A stretch of 16,494 nt of DNA from CAZXVU01 sp964644465 (GCA_964644465.1 CAZXVU010000041.1:1-16494); one strand, 5' to 3'. Counted from the stretch's first letter, positions 1-8,384 are shown. Notes: generated from the sequence alone by a model not told the origin. Translations and numbers: made by a program.

Positions 1-51
1 CTACGACCACATGCTTACCATGCATGTGCTCTACCACTGAGCTACCTGGGC
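1..51 (-). tRNA. tRNA-Thr(GGU), 5' part, cut by left edge
   Basis: Reading the minus strand from 51, the sequence gives a 7-nt acceptor 5' half (GCCCAGG), TA, a D-arm with GCTC pairing with GAGC, then a 5-bp anticodon stem CATGC/GCATG around the loop ATGGTAA. The anticodon is therefore GGT, read as threonine (codon ACC). A five-base variable loop follows and the T-arm begins at the left edge, so the 3' third is missing. It lies 86 bp downstream of infA on the same strand. The order infA, tRNA-Thr, tuf is what I recall from chlamydial genomes, so tuf is expected just outside the window. Confidence 0.9.
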
Positions 52-137
52 GTTTGCTGTGAAAGTCATTCAAAAGCATGAAAGCTTAAGGTACTAGGGC
101 TAATAAAATCAATCCTTTTCGAGCCAAATCGCTAAAA

Positions 138-356
138 TTATTTTTGACGATATACGATTCTCGCCTTCGTCAAATCATAAGGCGACATTTCTACAGTTAC
201 AACGTCCCCTGCATAGACACGGATATTGCGCATTCTCATTTTGCCGCTCAGGTGAGCGATGACGCGCATCCCATTTTCCAGCAGAACGCTGAAGTTCATA
301 TTCGGCAAAAGTTCTTCAACTTTGCCGTCCATCTTGATCGTTTCTTCTTTCGACAT
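138..356 (-). CDS. infA: Translation initiation factor IF-1
   Basis: 72 residues, the usual IF-1 length, forming a single S1/OB-fold domain. Recognisable family segments are the lysine/acid-rich start, 'GKVEELLPNMNFSVLLENG', 'VIAHLSGKMRMRNIRV', 'GDVVTVE' and 'YDLTKARIVYR'. IF-1 binds the 30S A site during initiation and modulates IF-2 and IF-3. No Shine-Dalgarno sequence is visible before the ATG at 356. A perfect TTGACA on the minus strand (408-413) lies upstream, but no -10 box sits at normal spacing: TATAGT is 13 nt away and CATAAT 21 nt away. The promoter is therefore unresolved. The gene is followed on the same strand by tRNA-Thr. Confidence 0.96.
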   Translation of the reverse strand: MSKEETIKMDGKVEELLPNMNFSVLLENGMRVIAHLSGKMRMRNIRVYAGDVVTVEMSPYDLTKARIVYRQK

Positions 357-477
357 AGGGTTTTTGGCTCGGAAATGTATATTATGAAACTATATTTAGG
401 TGATTTATGTCAATAAACTTCATCCCACAAATTTCAAACACCCGTTCACAAACAAAAATTTTTAAAATTTTTAGGAA

Positions 478-1734
478 TTAGAAAATCTTAGAGAGCAGAG
501 TATAGACCCAATTCGTTTCTTGGGCCGCTTTTGCGATCGAATTGCAGGTTTTTGTCATATTTGCATCTGCATATTTTCCAATCACATAGGAAGGATCAAG
601 AACGTCTGTTCCGTGAACCCTTAAATCTCTATCCTGAAGAATTTTGACCTGATTTCGATCGGCCATTCTTTGACGCGAATATTCTCTTGCGTTCGAACGG
701 ATCGTAGAAGCAACCATCGATCTATCCAAACAATTTCCACCCTTTTTGTGAATTTTTTGGACCGCTAAAGGAATGTGTTTATCAAGTATTTTATAGAGCC
801 CCCTCGTACTCCCATCAGACATGTCGGGACGATCGCCCAATAGAGGACTTAAGACTTTGGGATTTAATCCATTAAAATATCCATTGCGAGCTTGATATTC
901 GATATATTCGGTAAGGTCGCTCGGACACTGCTCTTTCAATTGCCATTTCTGGATATAGACAGCATCATGCTCTTCATTTTGAGGATGACGAGCAATTTCT
1001 TCTGCACTTCTAGACTCTCCCCAATTCTTTAAAGCCTTAACACCTTCTCGACGAAAGGCATTGGCATCGGTTGACCCAAACACAGTTCGAGCCACTGAAT
1101 TCCAAACTTTCTGGGAAATCTGTTTCCATGTCAACGAAGATGGGACTTTAACAGATGGACCGTGATTTGAAGTAACCCGCAAGTGAAAGGGAGCATCATC
1201 TGGATGGCATTGATCTTTGGGAAGCGGTCCTTGCATTTTCCTTTGGGGCAATTGCTTTGGCGCTTCAGGCGCTTTTTGAGGAGCTTTCAGAGGTTTAGCT
1301 TGCTGAATTCCATAGACGCTTGCAATCAGTAACATTCCGCAAATGGCTACAGTCTTGACTTTTGTGGAAAATTCGGAAGATTCTGCGGGTTCTTGGTCTT
1401 TCATGGCTCTGTATGGATTTGCAGAATAGCTGGATTGTTTCATTTCAAGAAATTTCTGCATTTTACCAGCAGGAGCAAGCTGCAAAGCCGCAGAGGCTAT
1501 CCGATGCGCATTATTCGGCTGATCGCATTCAACTTCAGAAAAATAGAATTCTAAATCGTGGATATTTCCATAAGCCGCCTCGTCCAAAACATTGAAAATT
1601 TCTATTTCGCCATCAGTCAAATCATTTTCGTTATAGGGACGTCCAGTCACTTCCATAAACTGCTTGATAACCGGATCAGAAACGGAATTGGGAAAAACTC
1701 TATGTTGTATACTTAAAGATTCATTAACTGCCAT
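478..1734 (-). CDS. Unrecognised 418-aa protein with one membrane segment
   Basis: I do not recognise this protein. The N-terminal part (about residues 1-125) is acidic and soluble-looking. A hydrophobic stretch at about 127-143 (VAICGMLLIASVYGI) is one membrane span, followed by a Pro/Lys/Gln-rich linker at about 147-173 and a C-terminal domain of about 240 residues rich in charged and aromatic residues. This layout fits a bitopic inner-membrane protein or a secreted chlamydial protein with a membrane anchor. No catalytic motif is evident. The start at 1734 is the first ATG and has a TATAAT on the minus strand just upstream (1743-1748). The gene is divergent from sufE across 92 bp. Its length and uninterrupted frame make it a real gene; function is unknown. 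Confidence 0.75.
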   Translation of the reverse strand: MAVNESLSIQHRVFPNSVSDPVIKQFMEVTGRPYNENDLTDGEIEIFNVLDEAAYGNIHDLEFYFSEVECDQPNNAHRIASAALQLAPAGKMQKFLEMKQSSYSANPYRAMKDQEPAESSEFSTKVKTVAICGMLLIASVYGIQQAKPLKAPQKAPEAPKQLPQRKMQGPLPKDQCHPDDAPFHLRVTSNHGPSVKVPSSLTWKQISQKVWNSVARTVFGSTDANAFRREGVKALKNWGESRSAEEIARHPQNEEHDAVYIQKWQLKEQCPSDLTEYIEYQARNGYFNGLNPKVLSPLLGDRPDMSDGSTRGLYKILDKHIPLAVQKIHKKGGNCLDRSMVASTIRSNAREYSRQRMADRNQVKILQDRDLRVHGTDVLDPSYVIGKYADANMTKTCNSIAKAAQETNWVYTLLSKIF

Positions 1735-1742
1735 AATCAGTA

Positions 1743-1772
1743 ATTATAATAAAACAACACGTATATAACCAA
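1743..1772 (-). promoter_or_regulatory. Possible promoter of the 418-aa protein gene
   Basis: On the minus strand there is a perfect TATAAT at 1748-1743, 8 bp upstream of the ATG at 1734. A weak -35 (TTGGTT at 1772-1767, spacer 18) precedes it. The transcript would have almost no leader. This is inferred from consensus only. Confidence 0.35.
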
Positions 1773-1791
1773 CAAATAAACACAAGATACT

Positions 1792-1820
1792 TTAAAATAA
1801 TTTGCACTTAACGTTAAAAT
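1792..1820 (+). promoter_or_regulatory. Possible promoter of the sufE-like gene
   Basis: TTAAAA at 1792-1797 matches the -35 consensus at 4 of 6 positions. TAAAAT at 1815-1820 matches the -10 at 5 of 6, with a 17-bp spacer. The box ends 6 bp before the ATG at 1827, so the mRNA would be leaderless or nearly so, in keeping with the absence of a Shine-Dalgarno sequence. The region is AT-rich, so chance matches are likely. Confidence 0.35.
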
Positions 1821-1826
1821 GTCGTC

Positions 1827-2249
1827 ATGAGCGAATCCTTTCAAAAGAAAGTCACAAGAATCAAAGAAATATTTACTACCCTCGATTCAGAAAAAAGGTA
1901 TCTCGCCCTGATCGAAATGGGAAAGAATCTGCCCTCCTATCCGAAGGAATGGAAGACCCCAGACCGGATAGTTCGAGGATGCCAAAGCACCCTTTATCTC
2001 AACGCAACCTTTGAAAAGGGAACCATTATTTTCACTGCTTCTGCCGACGCTCTCATCTCGGCAGGCCTAGCTGCTCTCCTGATCGCTGTCTATAGCGGCG
2101 AATCTCCAGACACCATTCTCAAATGCCCTCCCGATTTCCTGCACGAACTGGGAATCGTTGCCAGCCTATCCCCAAACCGCTCCAGCGGCCTTGCCCATAT
2201 CCACCTCAGGATGAAGCAAGAAGCTCTAAAAGCTTTGGTACATACTTAA
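1827..2249 (+). CDS. sufE: SufE-like Fe-S cluster assembly sulfur acceptor
   Basis: 140 residues, typical of SufE (about 138). SufE accepts persulfide sulfur from the cysteine desulfurase SufS and passes it to the SufBCD scaffold in the cytoplasm. The diagnostic segment is 'DRIVRGCQSTLYLNA' at 46-60, with the acceptor cysteine at Cys52, matching the position of Cys51 in E. coli SufE. The later 'SADALISAGLAALLIAVYSGESP' and 'FLHELGIVASLSPNRSSGL' segments also match the family fold. No other suf gene is adjacent here, so the gene stands alone between a divergent unknown gene and the Inc-like cluster. No Shine-Dalgarno sequence is visible. The start at 1827 gives the family's normal N-terminus. 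Confidence 0.93.
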   Translation: MSESFQKKVTRIKEIFTTLDSEKRYLALIEMGKNLPSYPKEWKTPDRIVRGCQSTLYLNATFEKGTIIFTASADALISAGLAALLIAVYSGESPDTILKCPPDFLHELGIVASLSPNRSSGLAHIHLRMKQEALKALVHT

Positions 2250-2264
2250 AATTTTAATACACAG

Positions 2265-2285
2265 ACATTTCCGCGAATGTTTTTT
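2265..2285 (+). terminator. Weak candidate terminator after sufE
   Basis: A short stem ACATT (2265-2269) / AATGT (2276-2280) with a six-base loop is followed by a run of T to 2285. The stem is only 5 bp and AT-rich apart from one pair, so termination would be weak. Its place 15 bp after the sufE stop supports it. Confidence 0.3.
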
Positions 2286-2342
2286 GATGTAATCTTAATC
2301 AAAATAGCTTATAAGCTTGGGCAAAAATAAAAAGGAGTGGTT

Positions 2343-3218
2343 ATGGCTAATATCGTCCCAGCCGGCAATGCGGCAGCCCCTATTCAATTAAATCCTTATC
2401 TCTCTGAAGTTCCAGAGAAAAATGCAAAGCAGCTGCGCTGTAAAGCTCTAGCTTTAAATACGCTTGCAGTCATCACTACTGTTGCGATCGTCGCTATCGT
2501 TGGCGCGGTTCTAGTCGTTTCTCTTGGAATTGGGACTCTAACCGGCACTCTTCCATTCATTCTTGTTGGCCTTGCCATCGCAACCCCCTTCCTCGCTATG
2601 GGCGCTTCAAAATTAAAATCACTGGCCAATGGTTACGCGGAAAAACACCTCATTGAGAAAGGCGTAGCTGATGAACTGAAATTGATCGCTAATTGGAAAA
2701 CTCCTGAAATTGAACAATTCTTCGCAGAAAAAGGTCTGAATCAGGATCAACTCCCTCTCGATGCTCTTCGCATGATCAATCCCCAAGAGCCTCTTTGCGC
2801 GCTTCTCCCCTTAATTGCCCGATACAATTTCAACAGCAAACAGGCCGTTGAATTCGAAACCAAAGCAAAAGAAGGCTTTGCAAATAATACTCCTGAACCA
2901 GGAATCAGACTGAATGCACGTCGACTTGGATGGGAACGCCATGAATCGGATGCAATTCCTCATGCATTAAAAGCTGCATTGATGTTGCAAATCATTTCTC
3001 AACCGTACCTCCAATATAGAAATGTTGACGAATTTGGTACATTTTCTGTGAAACACTTTGATCAGAGATTATTCGACCGTCAATTCGACCAAGAAGATGC
3101 CTACTTTACTTTCAATGATGAGCTGAGAGCTCCTATTACTCTCACTGAAATTGATCAAGTTGAGATGGATCCTCAAGCCCTGCGCCAGAAGCTCTTTCTT
3201 CCCGCAGTGCTCGTATAA
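2343..3218 (+). CDS. Inc-like protein with paired hydrophobic segments
   Basis: 291 residues. I chose the ATG at 2343 over the in-frame GTG at 2337 because AAGGAG at 2332-2337 is a good Shine-Dalgarno 5 nt before the ATG and overlaps the GTG. After a 35-residue hydrophilic N-terminus come two hydrophobic spans, about 39-64 and 67-88, joined by a very short loop. Such a bilobed hydrophobic domain is the hallmark of chlamydial inclusion-membrane (Inc) proteins, which type III secretion places in the vacuole membrane with both ends facing the host cytosol. The remaining 200 residues are hydrophilic with no motif I know. It leads a tight co-directional unit with two CHLPS-family genes (12-bp gap to the next). 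The Inc assignment is inference from topology; an ordinary inner-membrane protein is the alternative. Confidence 0.7.
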   Translation: MANIVPAGNAAAPIQLNPYLSEVPEKNAKQLRCKALALNTLAVITTVAIVAIVGAVLVVSLGIGTLTGTLPFILVGLAIATPFLAMGASKLKSLANGYAEKHLIEKGVADELKLIANWKTPEIEQFFAEKGLNQDQLPLDALRMINPQEPLCALLPLIARYNFNSKQAVEFETKAKEGFANNTPEPGIRLNARRLGWERHESDAIPHALKAALMLQIISQPYLQYRNVDEFGTFSVKHFDQRLFDRQFDQEDAYFTFNDELRAPITLTEIDQVEMDPQALRQKLFLPAVLV

Positions 3219-3230
3219 GCTTGGGGTTTT

Positions 3231-4358
3231 ATGGCGATAGCTCCGGCTGCCATTCCATCATTTCATGCTCAATGGAATGACACGAACCGGCAATTTCTAA
3301 AAATGGAACCGACGCTTGCGCAAAAAGTGTGGCGCGTTGTTTGGAATATCATTTCCATCATCATCCCAATCATCGCTATCGCCAGATTGATTGGATGGGT
3401 TTGTGGAGCGATTGCAAAAAAATTCGTTCTTCCCTCAGCTTGGTTCTATCCTTTCCAAATACAGCGCCGGATCATCAAGGCATTCAACGCTGGCTGCTTC
3501 GGTCCTATTAGAGAGTATAACGAATCATTCCGAAATCAATATGAAGTGCAGCGCCATCACATCTTCACACCCGATGGCGTCAGGCTGAATGCCTACTATT
3601 TCAAACACCGTTTAGCCAACGAAAATACCGACACGCTCCTCTTTTCGCAATCGAATGCTTCTTTCACGGAACAGGGGGTCTATTCTTGGCTGATCGAAAA
3701 AGCGGTCGAACGAAATTCCCTCTGCAACTTTGTCGTTTTCGACTATCGAGGCGTGAGCCTATCTCGTGGAGATATCAAGAGGACAAATGATTTGTTGATC
3801 GACCAAGAATCGATGGTCCAATTCGTTCGGGACAACCTCCACGTTCCTCCTCAGAAATTGCGATGGTATGGATGGTCCATCGGGGGAGGGGTTTCTGGAA
3901 CTGTTAAAGCAAAACTTCCTGAATTCACTGGCCGATATGTAAGCGAGCGCTCGTTTAAATCGATTGAAGAAGTGATCAAACATCAAATCATTAAATGGTT
4001 GTGGCCATTGTGGCCTTTATTATTTTGGATTCCTTGCACTGTGAGAAGCCAAGGTTTTGGACTCGAGGTGCCACTCGAAGAGATCCAGGGAGAATCACTC
4101 TTCGTGGTCCATAAAATTGATCCAACAATCCCCTATCCCGCCAGCGCGCATCAAGCGATGTTGAAAACAAATCGAGTCTTCCAATCGATTGAGCTCTATC
4201 AAACTCCAGAACAAATAGAAGAAGCCGAAGATAGAAACGTCGACCACCATTTTGAACCTTTGGCGCATTACATGGCCAATCCGGGACAAACCGCTGATGA
4301 TGCAATCGCAGATTTCATTCTGCCGCCTGCCGCAGCACAAATTGAGGCCATTGCATGA
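3231..4358 (+). CDS. CHLPS 43 kDa family protein (DUF818), alpha/beta-hydrolase-like, copy 1
   Basis: 375 residues, about 43 kDa. It belongs to the family first described as the Chlamydia psittaci 43 kDa protein, known essentially from chlamydiae. A hydrophobic stretch at about 38-60 (NIISIIIPIIAIARLIGW) could anchor it to a membrane. The rest resembles an alpha/beta hydrolase: 'NFVVFDYRGVSLSRG' at 166-180, a nucleophile elbow GWSIGG with Ser216, a possible acid at Asp297 (HKIDPTIPY), and a His pair at 339-340 in 'RNVDHHFEP'. This is a plausible Ser-Asp-His triad, so a lipase, esterase or thioesterase is possible. No substrate is known. It starts 12 bp after the Inc-like gene and its TGA overlaps the next ATG by 4 bp (ATGA). 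The second gene is clearly its paralogue. Confidence 0.88.
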   Translation: MAIAPAAIPSFHAQWNDTNRQFLKMEPTLAQKVWRVVWNIISIIIPIIAIARLIGWVCGAIAKKFVLPSAWFYPFQIQRRIIKAFNAGCFGPIREYNESFRNQYEVQRHHIFTPDGVRLNAYYFKHRLANENTDTLLFSQSNASFTEQGVYSWLIEKAVERNSLCNFVVFDYRGVSLSRGDIKRTNDLLIDQESMVQFVRDNLHVPPQKLRWYGWSIGGGVSGTVKAKLPEFTGRYVSERSFKSIEEVIKHQIIKWLWPLWPLLFWIPCTVRSQGFGLEVPLEEIQGESLFVVHKIDPTIPYPASAHQAMLKTNRVFQSIELYQTPEQIEEAEDRNVDHHFEPLAHYMANPGQTADDAIADFILPPAAAQIEAIA

Positions 4359-5470
4359 ATGCTATACATCCAATTCCTACAGCTCATATTTTCAAAGCTG
4401 CATGGAATGAAACAAACCGCCATTTAAATCCCGAAAAGACGCTGCTCCAAAAAATTGCCCGAGTGGTTTGGGATATCATTTCGGTCCTCATCCCGATTAT
4501 CGGCATTATCCGACTCATCGGCTATGCAATAGGCAAGCTCGCCACTCGCTTCATTCTTCCAGCAGCTTATTATTCTGAAGAGATCAAGCTTGAAGCAAAA
4601 CAGATTCACAATCAGATATGGAATCAACCCACTGAAGATCCCGGCGTTCAACAGTTGAGGGCGAACTTCAAAGCGGAACCTCAAATCGTCCTCACTCCCG
4701 ACGGGGCTGCTTTGGATGCTACTTTTATCAGACACAGAAATGGAAATGAAAATACTCCCACAATCATCTGTCCTCAGCCGAACGGGACTTTAGCCAAACA
4801 AAATGGGTATCTATGGCTAATCGCCGCTGCAATGGCACATGGATATGTCTGCAATTTCGTCTTTTTCGATTATCGATCCGTCGGAGATTCTATGGGTTCT
4901 TTCAATAGAACAGACGACTTGATTGTCGATGGCTCTTCCATTCTACAGTGGGTGCAAACTCAAACTCCTTCAGAGCAGATCCGTTTTCTAGGTTCTTCTT
5001 TAGGCGGAGCCGTTGCAGTCAATACCCATGCTCTCGATCCACTCCTAACAAATAGAAATGCCAACATTCGTTCCCTTTCTTCTTCCGAAGATATCATTCA
5101 TGCTCATGGCGAAAGAATGAACATCAAAAAAATCGCGAAATTTCTCGCTTGGACCGTAAAAAAACAAGGGTATCATTTAGAAGCAGTAGCCCCTTTCAGA
5201 AAAATACCTGGGCCTACAATGGTTGCCTATCATCCGGGCGATAGTGTGATTCCAGAACCTGCCTCTCTCGCGCAAAAAGTGGAAGATGTCGCCCACGAAA
5301 TCATTGTTCTAGAATCTTTGCCAGAGCTTTTTTACACAAATCAGAGGAACGGCCACCATAACTCCCCTCTCATGAATTACCGCGTTGAGGGTACAAATCA
5401 AAATGCACTGGACCGGATTACTCGCTTTATCTTTGGTTTAGAACAACCTGCTGCTGTTCAAGCTGGTTAA
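4355..5470 (+). CDS. CHLPS 43 kDa family protein (DUF818), alpha/beta-hydrolase-like, copy 2
   Basis: 371 residues, paralogous to the preceding gene along its length. Shared features are 'AAWNETNRHL' versus 'AQWNDTNRQF' near the start, then 'RVVWDIISVLIPIIGIIRLIG' at 36-56, 'TPDGAALDATFIRHRNGNENT', 'CNFVFFDYRS' and the elbow GSSLGG with Ser215. Further triad candidates are Asp296 (HPGDSVIPEPAS) and His334/335 (NGHHNSPL). It keeps all three putative catalytic residues, so both copies may be active. The two sequences have diverged widely, which indicates an old duplication. Translation is probably coupled to copy 1 through the ATGA overlap. The stop overlaps the stop of the convergent peptidase gene, leaving no intergenic terminator. 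Substrate is unknown. Confidence 0.88.
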   Translation: MNAIHPIPTAHIFKAAWNETNRHLNPEKTLLQKIARVVWDIISVLIPIIGIIRLIGYAIGKLATRFILPAAYYSEEIKLEAKQIHNQIWNQPTEDPGVQQLRANFKAEPQIVLTPDGAALDATFIRHRNGNENTPTIICPQPNGTLAKQNGYLWLIAAAMAHGYVCNFVFFDYRSVGDSMGSFNRTDDLIVDGSSILQWVQTQTPSEQIRFLGSSLGGAVAVNTHALDPLLTNRNANIRSLSSSEDIIHAHGERMNIKKIAKFLAWTVKKQGYHLEAVAPFRKIPGPTMVAYHPGDSVIPEPASLAQKVEDVAHEIIVLESLPELFYTNQRNGHHNSPLMNYRVEGTNQNALDRITRFIFGLEQPAAVQAG

Positions 5471-6654
5471 AGCAAACAGACGATCTCGTTCTGCTCTCCG
5501 CCTACGATCTCTACTTTGCCATCTTTATGGACGTAGAGGTCATATTCTAACCTGACTCCAAAATCTCCAGAAAAGTAGATCCCTGGCTCGATGGAGAAAC
5601 AGGTGCCTGGCAAGATGGGCCGCACATCATGCATTTCAAGATTGTCGATGTGAGTGCCGCTGCCGTGCAGGCTAATTTCGATACTATGCCCCGTTCTGTG
5701 GGAAAAATAATCAGCATATCCCGCTTTGCGGATCACATTGCGAGCGGCATCGTCCGCTTCCCAACCTTCGATCCGCTTTTTCTGCTCAAAGCGATTTCTG
5801 ATGAGATCGGTCGCCGCTTTTTGGGCGTTGCGGACAATCTGATAAATTTCTTGCTGGCGCGCCGTGGGACGTTCAGCCGCGACGCCAACCCGTGTGATAT
5901 CTCCAAAAACAGCCCTCGGATCTTTTTCTTTGGCCCAGAGATCGATTAAAACCCAATCCCCTTTCTTGAGAATGCTAGAGCCCTCTTTTTGGGGAATGTA
6001 GTGGGGGTCTGCGCTGTGGGCATTAAAGCCAACAATCGGATCGTGATCAGTCATGAGATGGTTTTTTGTAAAATCAGAAGCAATCTTTTGCTGAATGTCG
6101 TATTCGGTGATTTTTTTTCCTTGCTTGAGATGCTCTCCAATCCACTTCCATGTATCATTGACTATCCGATCAACTGCTTTGCCTGCCCGTATATGGCTTT
6201 GCCCCTGTTTCTCATCAATGACCGCAGTAAAATGGGGGAGAAATTCTCCGGAACTAACCACTTCGACCCCAAAAGATCGGATTAAATCCATCGTCCCAGC
6301 ATCGACTTTAGAGACGTAAGGGATTGCATTCCTGGGGGAATATTCCATCGCGATTTTTTTTTGTCCCTTTAAAATCGAACCGATTTCCTTTTCTAGCGAT
6401 TGCCAAGATAGATAGATCTCTTTTTTTCCCGGCCATGAATCGAGGACGTAAGGCTCAATTGCATGGACAATTTTCACAGGTTCTCCCTTCAGGGGGATCC
6501 AATAAAAAAATCGGCGTGTCAGCATCTCGCTTTGGGGAATTTCCAGAAAGTTGTGGGCCAATTCATTATTTCGATGAAAGTCATAGAGAAGCCACCCATC
6601 GGCGTGCATTTCTTGGAGATACTTTCTGGCTTCTTCAATCTTTTTTTCTTTCAT
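5467..6654 (-). CDS. M24 family metallopeptidase, Xaa-Pro aminopeptidase-like
   Basis: 395 residues with the creatinase-type N-terminal domain (about 1-150) and the pita-bread M24 catalytic domain (about 155-390). All five dimetal ligands of the family can be placed: Asp238 (VLIDLW), Asp252 (FGDITR), His323 (RTGHSI), Glu356 (FSIEPG) and Glu370 (VRLEYD). The enzyme should remove an N-terminal residue that precedes proline, in the cytoplasm. It may correspond to the gene annotated pepP in Chlamydia (CT574 by memory). It is the distal gene of a pair: its ATG overlaps the stop of the HEAT-repeat gene by 4 bp, so expression is probably coupled. M24 enzymes include prolidases, so exact specificity is open. 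Confidence 0.9.
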   Translation of the reverse strand: MKEKKIEEARKYLQEMHADGWLLYDFHRNNELAHNFLEIPQSEMLTRRFFYWIPLKGEPVKIVHAIEPYVLDSWPGKKEIYLSWQSLEKEIGSILKGQKKIAMEYSPRNAIPYVSKVDAGTMDLIRSFGVEVVSSGEFLPHFTAVIDEKQGQSHIRAGKAVDRIVNDTWKWIGEHLKQGKKITEYDIQQKIASDFTKNHLMTDHDPIVGFNAHSADPHYIPQKEGSSILKKGDWVLIDLWAKEKDPRAVFGDITRVGVAAERPTARQQEIYQIVRNAQKAATDLIRNRFEQKKRIEGWEADDAARNVIRKAGYADYFSHRTGHSIEISLHGSGTHIDNLEMHDVRPILPGTCFSIEPGIYFSGDFGVRLEYDLYVHKDGKVEIVGGEQNEIVCLL

Positions 6655-8381
6655 CGGTTCAAGCTTTGTATCAAAGCAGCTGCGGCGGCCACTCGTAAAA
6701 TCGGAAACGGCTCTTTGAAGACTCCCGTCAGAAAACTATAAGAGGTCCCATTTCCAATACGCCCCATCGCCTCTAAGATATGTAACTTTTTATCGTGATC
6801 GGCGGAAAGATAAGCGCCTTGTAGCTCCTTGAGGACAGAATCATCTCTACCCAGCATCGCCAGAACAAGACAAGCTTGCAGCTTGATGTTTGGATCTGGA
6901 TCGTCGAGGAGCTGTCTGACCACTTCAAGGGATGTTTCGTCGCCTTCTTGCAGCAATGTCGCAGCGGCCACTCCCGTAATGCCCCAATTTTTTCTCAGCA
7001 AAAATGTCTTCAAAGCTGGCAGAGCTCGCGGATCTTCAACAAGAGCTAAGAGAGAGATCAAGTTCAGCCGCGTCATCTGATCGATGGCCTCGGGATAATT
7101 GGGAATCTGATCGACATGGCGCACTTGGCTAGGAGCAAGGACTTGAAAGAGCGGATTGGGACGGGGATCCCACATCCACATCCGTTTTTCGTTCATGAAA
7201 AAATCGTAGATGATATCGCAGCATTCGGTGACTTCGATTCTCTGGCCAAGCAATCCTAATGCAAGATTTGCCCTCACATACGGATCTTGGCTCTCCCGCA
7301 CTGTTTTTACCGCAAGAGTTACGCCCCGGCTTCCCGTCGCGGCAAGAGCCGCTGCAGCGATGCGCCGGTTTTCAGGCAATAAATCCTCCAGCCACTTTGC
7401 TAGATACGGTTCGCCAAAAGCTGGATCAACAATCACAGCCGCCCACCCTGCAGTGATGGCAACTGCGGGGTTCGTATCTTTCAACGGTCCCGAGAGGATC
7501 TCTTTTGCTTCTTCGAGAGACACTTTTTCTCGATAACACAATCCAAAGGCGTCGATTGCAGCTATCCGCACATCGGGATGGGTATCTTGGATCAATCTCT
7601 TAATATCATCGAGAGCTTCTTCGACTCGAAAATGGGCAGCGATGGAACAAGCCAGATGCCTTAAACCTGCGCGGTTGCTCCTCGCAAAAGAGGCGAGTTC
7701 CGGCAAAGATACTTTATCTGTAATTTCTAGCAGCGAGACAATGGCCAATTGCCGTTCTTCATACGTCGTTTTTTCTGATTGGACCAACGCCTTTAGCTTC
7801 GGGGCCATCTCCTTCATCCGGAGCATTCCCGCAGCTTTAATAGCTTCTAGCCTCACCACCCACACTTTTTCTTCATTCATCAAGCGGGCAATTTCATCTT
7901 TCAAGGGAGCGTCCCGATACTGGGAGGACATTTGCGCGGCCACGGAGCGGATGACCGCATTGGAATCGCGCATCATCTTTTTTAAAATCGGCACGGCCCG
8001 TACATCGCGCGTCAAAAATGAACCTATTAAAGAGGCAAGCCGCACTCCATACTGAGTCGATTCAAGCCCTTTTTTTAAAACCCCCCAAGAAAGCTCTTCC
8101 AATAGATGCCTATCGAAGAGAAGATCGGGCTGTTTTGCAGTGAGGCGCGTCCAAAGTTGGAGGGCAGGCTCTTCCAACCCATTCGCCGTCAATGCCTCCA
8201 GGAACGCTGTCCCTGCAGGAATCGAATCAGGATATTGGTCATAGAGGCTTTTAGCCTCATCCAATGCCGATCGAGAATCCTCGATCAATAGATGTGCCTG
8301 TACCCTTCTCACCCCCTCTTCCTCAGAGAGAGCAAAACTCAATACGGGAGCCGCAAAAGCTAAAATAAAATGCCAGCGCAT
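6651..8381 (-). CDS. Exported HEAT-repeat protein
   Basis: 576 residues from the ATG at 8381, chosen because GGAAGG (8385-8390 on this strand) is a Shine-Dalgarno 3 nt upstream and because the protein then opens with a signal peptide (MRWHFILAFAAPVLSFALS). An in-frame TTG at 8399 is less likely. The probable cut is by signal peptidase I after about residue 17-19; there is no lipobox Cys. From about residue 95 to the end it consists of repeated 30-40-residue helical pairs of HEAT/Armadillo type, for example 'RDVRAVPILKKMMRDSNAVIRSVAAQ', 'HPDVRIAAIDAFGLCY' and 'DPNIKLQACLVLAMLGRDDSV'. These scaffolds bind proteins. Acting in the periplasm or envelope is inferred from the signal peptide. The pairing with pepP resembles the CT573/CT574 order in Chlamydia as I recall it, unverified. 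Confidence 0.85.
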   Translation of the reverse strand: MRWHFILAFAAPVLSFALSEEEGVRRVQAHLLIEDSRSALDEAKSLYDQYPDSIPAGTAFLEALTANGLEEPALQLWTRLTAKQPDLLFDRHLLEELSWGVLKKGLESTQYGVRLASLIGSFLTRDVRAVPILKKMMRDSNAVIRSVAAQMSSQYRDAPLKDEIARLMNEEKVWVVRLEAIKAAGMLRMKEMAPKLKALVQSEKTTYEERQLAIVSLLEITDKVSLPELASFARSNRAGLRHLACSIAAHFRVEEALDDIKRLIQDTHPDVRIAAIDAFGLCYREKVSLEEAKEILSGPLKDTNPAVAITAGWAAVIVDPAFGEPYLAKWLEDLLPENRRIAAAALAATGSRGVTLAVKTVRESQDPYVRANLALGLLGQRIEVTECCDIIYDFFMNEKRMWMWDPRPNPLFQVLAPSQVRHVDQIPNYPEAIDQMTRLNLISLLALVEDPRALPALKTFLLRKNWGITGVAAATLLQEGDETSLEVVRQLLDDPDPNIKLQACLVLAMLGRDDSVLKELQGAYLSADHDKKLHILEAMGRIGNGTSYSFLTGVFKEPFPILRVAAAAALIQSLNR

Positions 8382-8384
8382 AGA

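Noticed and set aside
390..413. TTGACA (minus strand, 408-413) as the infA promoter
   Set aside because: The -35 is perfect but the possible -10 boxes lie 13 or 21 nt away, outside the usual range, so I did not list it as a promoter.
144..416. Open frame of 90 codons on the plus strand over infA
   Set aside because: It is antisense to infA, has no family resemblance and runs into the promoter region; a shadow of the IF-1 gene.
454..472. AT-only palindrome after the 418-aa gene as a terminator
   Set aside because: The stem contains only A-T pairs and the sequence is low-complexity; it would not form a stable terminator hairpin.
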